Part shown: positions 33,001 through 42,000 of the stretch, in pieces
How positions within the stretch are numbered: the stretch's first letter is position 1
Layout: each line of letters opens with the position of its first letter
Origin: Streptomyces sp. WAC06614
GTDB taxonomy: Bacteria; Actinomycetota; Actinomycetes; Streptomycetales; Streptomycetaceae
Length of the DNA stretch: 55,836 nucleotides
Assembly (NCBI RefSeq): GCF_003949795.1
Contig: NZ_RPRY01000010.1
Coordinates: 1-55,836 of the forward strand
Direction: 5' to 3'
Notes under the pieces: model-generated
Databases searched by the model: none
The model's input: the letters and a program-made list of their open reading frames with translations, nothing else
Told to the model about the DNA's origin: nothing
Position numbers and translations under genes: made by a program

Positions 33001-36000
33001 AGTGAGCAGCCGGCCAGCTGGAGCGGCTTGGCGACGTCCCAGACCTGGCGCCGGTGCAACTGGGCCAGGGCCCCGGCGAGCTGCCCGGGGGTGACGGAGG
33101 CGCCGCGCCACTGCGGGGCGCCGTCGTCGCCGGAGTGCATGACGACGGTGAAGAACCGGTCGTCGTGCGGGAAGCGCGCGACGCTCTCGGCCGTCCGCTC
33201 CCGCCGTCCGGCGTCCGCCGACGGATCGTCGAGCAGGTGGGCGCCGGAGTCGTGGCCGAGGGCCAGGGCATCGGCCAGCTCCTTGACCCGACCATGGTCG
33301 GGCCCCGCCCCCGCCCCCGACCCCGCGGAGGCCGGCTCGGTCATCCGTACGGGGACGGACCGGTCGGCCAGCCACCAGCCGTCGGCGTCACCGATGGGTG
33401 CCTGGCCGCCCTCCACCGGCTGGAACAGGTCGCGCACGCTCTCCGGCAGCTCCACCTCGAACGGCGGCGCGTCCGGTTCCGTCAGTCGCGTCAGGGTGAT
33501 GCCCTTGACCAGCGGCCGCAGGTCCTCGCGCGAGCCGAGGTAGGTCAGTGCCGCCTCCCAGATCAGCTCGGGCTGCGGGTGCTGCACGATGGCGTCGTGG
33601 ATGTCGGTCAGGTGCAGGTCGCCGTCCCGGTTGTACAGGCTGCGCACCATGCTGTGGATCACCTGCTGGGTGAAGTGCAGCGTCTGCGGGGCCGTCCAGG
33701 TCCGCTGCGCGGGCGGCACCGGCCGCAGCCAGCTCGCGTCGAAACCCATGTCGACCCCGGAGAGCGACGGCAGCTTGGCGACGTGCGGATAGCCCAGCCG
33801 CTTGGCCACCGGGACCTGGCTGTCCGGTCCGGTCCGGAGCATCACGGAGTTCCGGCGCGGCCGGCCCGTCTCCCCCAGGTAGAACTCCTTGCCCATGAGC
33901 ATCGCGTCCGGCCCGTACAGCTCCTTCTGGGTCTTGCGGTAGTTGGACTTCTGCTCGGCCAGGCTCTCGCTGAGGTAGGGGTGCTCGGCGGGTGCCACGA
34001 AGGCGGAGTTGCCGAAGGTCGCGCCGTTCGAGTGGGTGGCGAACCCCTCCTTGCTCCGCGCCGTGGCGGCGAGCGCCGACAGGGACGTGATCCGGTTGTC
34101 GCCGTCGGAGTAGAGCCCGCCGAAGTCGTGCCCGGCGACGAGCCGGAAGATGTCGCTCGCCGCCGCCTTGCCCCGGCCGGTCAGCTTCGCCAGTTCGGTC
34201 ATCAACTCGTTGTGCAGGGGCATGGGCCGCCCCTTGTGGTACACCTCGAACGGGTTCACCAGGCGGATGTCGGCGTCGTCGGCCCACCGGACCATCCGCC
34301 AGGCGTCCGCGAGTTCCGGGTCGGCCGGGGCCGCGTCCAGCTCGTACACGGCGTCCACCACGTGCCGGGGCAGGTCCGTCCACAGGACGAAGAACGCGCC
34401 GTCCCCGTGGGTCCTGGCCGCCTCGCCGAAGCGCTCCCAGAAGCCGGCCGACGGTCCGTCGGGACGGAACGGGCCGAACCAGATCGCCTGGACGATGCCG
34501 GGGATCGCCACCTCCGTCGAGTCCAGCGGTGCGACGTCCTGCCCGGGCGCCCACGTGGTCGTGGAGCGGGTGTGGACCACGCTGTACTCGCCCTTGCCGA
34601 CGTCCCAGCCGGCCGGGTCCATGTCTTCGGCGCTCACCGGGTACCGCATGTCCATCAGGTGCAGGAAGTAGGCGGCCTGGTCGGCCGTGAGGTTCGTGTA
34701 GTCGTAGGGCTCACGGGTCTCGGGGTGCAGCAGGAAGTGCGGGGCCTCCATGGGTTCGAGGATCCCGAACAGGTCCACGCCGATCGGCCCCGGAGCGGGC
34801 AGCGTCCGCACGTCGGGGACGACCGTCGAGGACTCGAGAGCGGCGAGCAGGTCGGCCGCCGTGCGGTAGGCGTCGCCGGTGGGGGCGTCCTGTGCCCCGT
34901 CCCCCTGTTCTCCGCCCGCCGAGTCCACCCCTCGTGGGTCGTGCTGCCGGTTCGCCGGTCGCGCGGGCACGGCCGGCTTCCGGTCGTCGCCGTCGGGGTG
35001 GAACGTGCGGAACTCGGCCGCATCACTGCCCTCCTGGAGCAGGAAGTGCCTGGGCTTCTGTGACGTGTCGTAGTAGTGGCCCGGCACCGCCGGCACCACA
35101 CCGCGCGTCGCGGTGGGCGCGTGCACGGGCAGCCCCACCTCCCGCGCCACGTCCTGCGCGTGCTGCGCGGAGTTGCAGCCGAGGAGCACCAGGGAAGCCG
35201 GCTTGCCCTGCGCGACGGCCTCCTTGAGCGCCACGACACTGGGCCGACGGCGCAGGAACCCGCCGACCTCCGTACCGCTCAGCACGGCGACGGACCGGCC
35301 CGTGACCTCCATCCGGAACCCGCGCGCGTCTGCGTGCGCCGAGAAGAAGTAGGCGTGCTCCGGGTCGTACGGCACGTGGGGGGGCCGGCCGGAAGGGACG
35401 CCCCATGCGGACCACTGCTCGAATTCCGTCAGCTGGTCGAGGTGCCCGTACGGTCCCTCGCGGACGGCCCAGTGGCTGTCGGTGAACGAGGCCCTTCCCT
35501 TGGAGATGCCGTCCAGGTTCGGGATGGGCCGCGTCTCGATGAGCGAGTCGGGGACGGTCCGGCCATCGGTCGTGGTGACGCTGCCGGGACCGGGGCCGGC
35601 GCGGTGGTCGACCCCTCCCTTGGACGGCGGATCGACCCGGACGATGCCGCCCCGTGGCAGGCCGTCGCCGTCGGCCCCGTCGAAGACGCCCTTCAGGCCC
35701 AGCGACCAGCCGCCTGCGCCGAGCGGAACCACCTGGGTGTCGCCGGTGAGCGCGTACACCACCCGGCCGGTGGCTGACGCGACCGCACGCGGCAGCTCCA
35801 GACCGCCACCACCGCCACGCGAGATCGCCAGGACCACGGGAACATGCTCGGGCAGGCCGGCGAGCACCGGGTCGGCCGCCACGACCCCGGCAAACTTCTT
35901 CCAGCCGAGCGCCATCGCGTCGCCGTCCTCGTCCGTGAGCGTGAGCTTGCGCTTCCCGCTGTAGTCACCCCCCAGCACGAAGTAGGGGGCGGGGCCGCTC

Positions 36001-39000
36001 GCCCAGGGCGCGTCGAAGTCGCCCAGATCCACCTTGACGTACCCGGGATCGTTGGACCCGAGGTTCTGGTCGACCAGCACATGGCGGTACACCGGCCGGT
36101 CGTGGCGGAAGCCGGGCAGGAACGCCTCGAAGCCGGCGAAGCCCCCGGGATCGAGATAGGCGCGGCCCATGGGCCGGGAGCCGTCGCCCGGCCCCAGCGG
36201 ACGGCTCTGCACGGTGACGTCCGTGCCGGGCACCTCGTGGAGGTCCCGTCCCCCGGGTCCCGCGCCCTCGGCGAAGGCCGAGACCTGCCACGGGTCCTGG
36301 ACCGGCAGGCCCGGCAGGGCGTGCGCCGCCGGCTGCTCGTCGGGCGGGTCGGCGAAGTGTTCCACCCTGCCCAGTTCGCCGAGGTTCTTCCCCCGGAGCT
36401 CGTGGCCCTTCTCCGCCCGGTTGTTGCTGCCGGTCGCGTAGACCTTGTCGACGGATGCCGTCGACAGCGCCGCCGCGGGGAGCCAGAGGTCCGTACCCGC
36501 CCCCAGCGCCACGGCGATGTCGCCGCCGTCCGTCGCGCGAGAGGGGTACGCCGACACCAGCCGCTTGAGGTCGACGGCATGTCCGGCCTGCACGTTCAGC
36601 CGCAGCAGCCGGCTGCCCTGCGGCAGGGTACGGGGCTTGGTCCTGGACAGGGCGAGCCGCTCCCCGGTGACGGGGATGCCGTCGTCGAGCAGGCGGCCGG
36701 TCCCCTCGTGCACCACCAGATAGGCGTGCGCCTTCCCGGTGGCGGGCCAGGTGGGGGCATCGGCCGGCAGTCCGGGGAGCACGGCGGGCGAGGCCGTGGT
36801 CAGCGCGTTCTCGACCGGGGCGGCGGTGAGCGGAACGGATGCGGACGGGTCGGCCGGGGGTCGGGACGTGCCGGTCGTCCGGTCGTCGCCGGCGGGGTGG
36901 TACGTGTGGAACTCGCCCGCGTCCGTGCCCACTTCCATGCGGAGGAAGAGCTGCGGCTGCTGCGCGGTGTCGTACAGGGCGCCCGGCGTCGCCTCCACCA
37001 CACCGGCGGTGGCGGTGGGCGCGTGCACGGGGAGCCCGACCTCGCGCGCCACGTCCTGCGCGTGCTGTGCGGACTGGCAGCCGAGGAGCACCAGGGAGGC
37101 CGGTTTGCCCTGCGCGGCGGCCTCCTTCAGCGCCACGACGCTGGGCCGGCGGCGCAGGAACCCGCCGACCTCCGTGCCGCTCACCATGGCAGGCGGCTGA
37201 CCCGTGACCTCCATCGTGAAGCCGGGCGGGCCGGCGTGGGAGACGAAGAAGTAGGCGTGCTCCGGGTCGTACGGCACCTGCTCGGTGAGGCCGGTCGGCT
37301 CGTCCCACTCGAACCGCCGCTCGAAGTCGGCCAGTCGGTCGAGGTGCGCGTACGGCCCCTCACGGACGGCCCAGTGGGCGTCCTCGAAGGAGGCACTTCC
37401 CTTGGAGACTCCGTCCAGGTTCAGGACGGGCCGGGTCTCGATGAGCGGGTCGGGGATGCTCCGGCCGTCCGTGGTGGTGACGCTCCCGGGACCGGGGCCG
37501 ATGCGGTGGTCGACTCCTCCCTTCGACGGCGGGTCGACCCGGACGATGCCGCCACGCGGCCGGGAGTAGCCGTCCGCCCCCATGAAGGCCGCTTTCAGAC
37601 CCAGCGACCAGGTCTCGCCGCCGTCGCCGCCGAGCTGATCCACGAAGGTGTCGCCGGTGAGCGCGTACACCACCCGGCCGGTGGCTGACGCGACCGCACG
37701 CGGCAGCTCCAGACCGCCACCACCGCCGCGGGAGACCGCCAGGACCACGGGAACGTCCTCGGGCAGGCCGGCGAGCACGGGGTCCGCCGCCACGACCGCG
37801 GCGAACTCCTGCCAGCCGAGCGAGGTCGCGTCCCCGTCCTCGTCGGTGACCGTGAGCTCGCGCGTCCCGCCGTACTCGTCGGCGAGGACGACGTAGGGAT
37901 CCGGGCCGTTCGCCCAGGGCGCGTCGAAGTCGCCCAGGTCCGCCTTGACGTACCCGGGCTCGTCCGGCGCCAGGTCCTCGTCGATGAGCACGTGGTGGTA
38001 CACCGGCCGGTCGTTGCGGAAGCGGGGCAGGAGCTCGTCGAGGTCGTCGAAGCCCTCGGGGTCGAGATAGGCCCGGCCCATGGGCCGGGAGCCGTCGTCC
38101 GGGCCCAGCGGACGGCTCTGCACGCTGATGTCCGTGCCGGGCACCTCGTGGAGGTCCCGTCCCCCGGGACCGGCGCTCCCGGCGAAGGTCGAGAGGGAGC
38201 CGCCCGGCCGCTCCGGCGGCTCGGTGGCGGTCGCGCGTCCGGCCGGCGGCGCGGGCGCCTCGGTGGGAGGGGCCGGTGCGGGCGCGTTCTCCACCGAGGC
38301 GTGGAGGGGGCCCGCGCCGATGCGCAGCGCCAGCTCCATCGCGGCCCGCTCCGGGTCCGGCGAGGGCGCGGCCGTGGGGAAGGCGAGGTGGCGGCGGTCG
38401 GCGGGGGTGATCAGGGCGCCCTGGTCGCCGGCGGGGCGGGCGGCGAACGTGCCCTCGTGTGCCTGTTCGTGGGCGTGCCAGCGGTCGGCGTGGAGGTTGC
38501 CCGGGCCCCACAGCTTCCGGTACGCCGCGAACCAGTCCTTGCCGTAGTCCCGCTTCAGGTCTGCCAGCCGGGACCCGCCGATGCTCCGGCCGTCCGTGAG
38601 CCGGTCGAAGGTGGCGGCGGCGTGGCCGAGGGCGGGCATCGCCTCGGCCTCGAAGGCGAGGTGGAGCGGCAGGTCCGCGAGGAGCGCGTCCTGGACGGAA
38701 GTCCACAGGGCGAGGCGCTCCGCGTCGTGCAGCGCCGCCGGATCGCCGAAGACGGTGTCGAACGCCTCCAGGATCCGCTGTTCGTAGCCTTCGCCCACCC
38801 GTCGGCGGGAGGTGTCCGTCAGCCCCCGTCCCTCGCCGAAGGCCGCCGCGGCCGCTTCGGCCTGCCGGTTCGCGGCGGTGGCCGCGACGTCCCGGGCGAT
38901 CTTGAGGGTGAACAGGTCGTGGACCTGCTGCTCGGTCACCAGGTCGCCGGGCGCGTCGGGGCGGGCGAGGTGGTCGAGGAGCCGCTGGTCCGTCGCGGCG

Positions 39001-42000
39001 ACGAGCTCGACGGTCACCGCGCGGACGAAGGGCTCCGCGTCGGCACCGGACAGCCCCAGCGCCTCGGCGGCCCCGGGATGCAGGCGGGAGCCGCCGCCGC
39101 TGGACAGGACCGTGTCCCGCCAGGTCGGCGCGGCGGCCTCCACCTGGTCGACGATCTTCCGGATGGCGGCCTCACGGACGGCCTGGACGGCAAAGGCGTG
39201 GGAGAGCCCGGCCGTGTGCCGGTCGAAGGCCTCCGCAACGGTACGGATCGCCGCCGCAGCGCCGTCGCGGCTCAGGCCGGCCGCCGAGTCGGCCGAGCCG
39301 AAGGCTGCGATGAAGTCGGCTACGAGCCGGTCGCGCAGGTCGCGGCCGATCAACCGCAGGCTGTCCTCGGACAGTTCCGCGTCCCGGGCGACGCCACCGG
39401 CGCGCAGCAGATCGGCGTCCTCCTGCGTCAGTCCGTCCCGCCAGTGGGTGGCGAGCTGGTCGACGGCGCGATCGGCGCGTTCCCGCACCCTTTCGTACTC
39501 AGCGCGCAGCTCCAGGTCGCGGCGCAGGCCGGCGGACATCTCGTCCAGCTTCCGCCGCGCCCCGGCGGTCCGGTCCTGCAGGGCGTCCCGTACGTCTCCC
39601 GGCTCGGCGTAGAGGCCCGCGACCGCCGTCTCCACCTGCTGCCGGAACACTCCGGCCATGTGGTCGCGCACCCGTGCGGCCGCTTCTTCGGACAAATCCT
39701 GGGCATGCCGATCCCGGGCCACCTGGTCGAAGCGCTCCATGCCCACCCGGACCCCGGCCTCGCGGAAGGACGCCAAGGTGATCAGGTCGTCCAGGCCCGC
39801 GAGGACCTCCTCGCGCGGCCGTCCCTGCGCGAGCTGTTCGGCCATCAGGTCATGGGCGCGGTGCCGGATGGCCGAGGTCAGCTCGTCGGTCGCGCCGTCG
39901 GGCAGGTGGTTCGACCAGTCCGCGAACGCCTCGGCGAACCGCTGCTCCGCCTCCGTTTCGGCAGCCGTGTCCCGGGCCGCCTCCCTGGCCTTGCCCGTGT
40001 AGTCGTCCTGGAGGTCACGCTGGGCCTGCTGCCAGTCCGCGGCGCGTCCCGCATCGGGCTGTGTGTCGCCCCCGTGCGAGGGCGCGGGCACGTAGTCGTA
40101 GGCGGGGTCCGCAGGGGTGTGCCCGGGCGGGTCGCCGGCGCCGGGCACCTCGTGCGGGAGGGACACGGCGCCGGACTCGGTCGGCGGCGTCGGCGTGGGG
40201 GTGGGCGTGGGTGACGGATCGGTGTGCAACGGCGGCTCGGCCGTCACGGGCGGCACGGACACCACCGGTGGCTCGGCCGTCACCGGCGGCACGGACACCA
40301 CCGGCGCCTCGGCCGTCACCGGCGGCACGGACACCACCGGAGGCTCGGCCGTCACCGGCGGCACGGACACCACCGGCGCCTCGGCCGTCACCGGCGGCAC
40401 GGACACCACCGGAGGCTCGGCCGTCACCGGCGGGTGGCCGGCGGTCGGTCCGGTCGTCGGGGCCGGTTCGTGCTGCGGTGCGCTCCCGGCCTCGCCCCCG
40501 CCCGACTGCGTGCGCACCGGGCGTGGCGCGTCCGTCTCCGTGGAGGGGCGCGGCCGGTCCGCGCCGTCCCCGCCGCTCGTCGTGCGGACCGGCGGGGCCG
40601 ATGCGTCCGCGGCGGGCACCGGGACGTACTCGGCGCCCAGGCGCGGTACCGGGAACGGCGCCGAGTTGCCGCTGAGGTTCGCGGCGACCGAGAGCAGGGT
40701 GAGGGGGTGCAGCGGGCCGAAGTACTTCCCGTCGTTCTCACCGAGCGGCGCACTCTGCCAGGTGCGCACGAACTCCGTGTACTTGGCGGTGAACGGGCTC
40801 GCCGCGAGGTGCCCGGCATGGCCGAGCGCGCCCATGGCGACACCGGACACGAAACTCTGCCAGCCGGCGCTGAACTCGTGGTTCTCGCCGAAGACGAGGT
40901 TGTAGAGCCCCTCGCCGAGGGTGTTCTGGGCCCCCTCCACGAGGTGCTGTCCGAGCACCTCACCGAGCTGGAACATCCGGTTGCCGTTGCCCATCGTGGC
41001 GGCGAGTTCGGGCAGGGACTCCGCGAGCGCCTTGACCCCGCCGCCGCTGAGCGCGGACGGGTCCAGGACCTTGTGCAGGACGTCGTTCAGCGCCGCGTTC
41101 TCCGCGCCGCCACGCCGCCAGTTCGCGGTGAACGCCTCCCCGAACTCGCGGCCCAGCTGCTTCGCCTCGTTCGTGCCGAGGGCTTCCCCGAGGTGCTTCT
41201 CGAACGCCCGCTCCATGTGCTGCCCGAACCGTCCGGCGATGCTGCCCTTGCCGGACTGTGCGAAACCGGTCTGCAGTGGGGTGCTGGTGGCCTGCATCAG
41301 GCTTCCGATGTCCTTGGCGAAGGCCTTCGACGCCCCCTCTCCCAGCCAGCGCCCGGAGGCACGGCTCGCCGCGGCCGGTGCGGCAGCGGCGGCGCCGGCC
41401 AGGGCAGGTGCCGCCTCCTTCGACGCGCCCTTCATCACGGCGCCCAGCTCCTTGCCGAGGACCTTCCCGCCGCTCTTGCCGACGGCGTTGCCGATGACCG
41501 AGCCCACGCCCATGCCGACGAGGTTGAGCGGTCCCGCGATGACGCCGTTGACGACACCGGACTCCAGTGCCTGGAGCGTGGCAGCGGTGTCCCAGTCCGT
41601 CCGGTGCTTGTCACCGATCTGGATGAGCTGGACGGTCGCGTCGATGAAGAGACCGCCCGCGACGTTCGCGAAGGTGTGCAGCAGGATCTGGTTGCGCAGC
41701 CACGTGAGGATCAGGCGGATGGCCTCGCGCGTGAAGAGGTACTGGAAGCTGAGGCCGCTCAGCGAGGCGCCCAGGGTGTACGGCGCCCAGAAGATCGCGA
41801 ACACGATCTCGGCGGCGAGCTGGACGAGTTGGGCGATGGTCGACCACTTCGCGTACTCGACCTGGTTCGCGGTGTCCCGCGCGGCCTTCGCCAGTTCCTT
41901 GGCGTGATCGGCCGCCTGCCCCAGGTGGTTGTTGCCGCCGCCCTGACCGATGAGCCAGCGCATCTGGGCGACGAACGCGTCGGCGGCCTGCCCCTCGAAG

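Noticed and set aside
40232..40440. Repeat cluster considered as a CRISPR array
   Set aside because: The units are directly adjacent, in frame and without spacers; they encode a proline-rich protein repeat.
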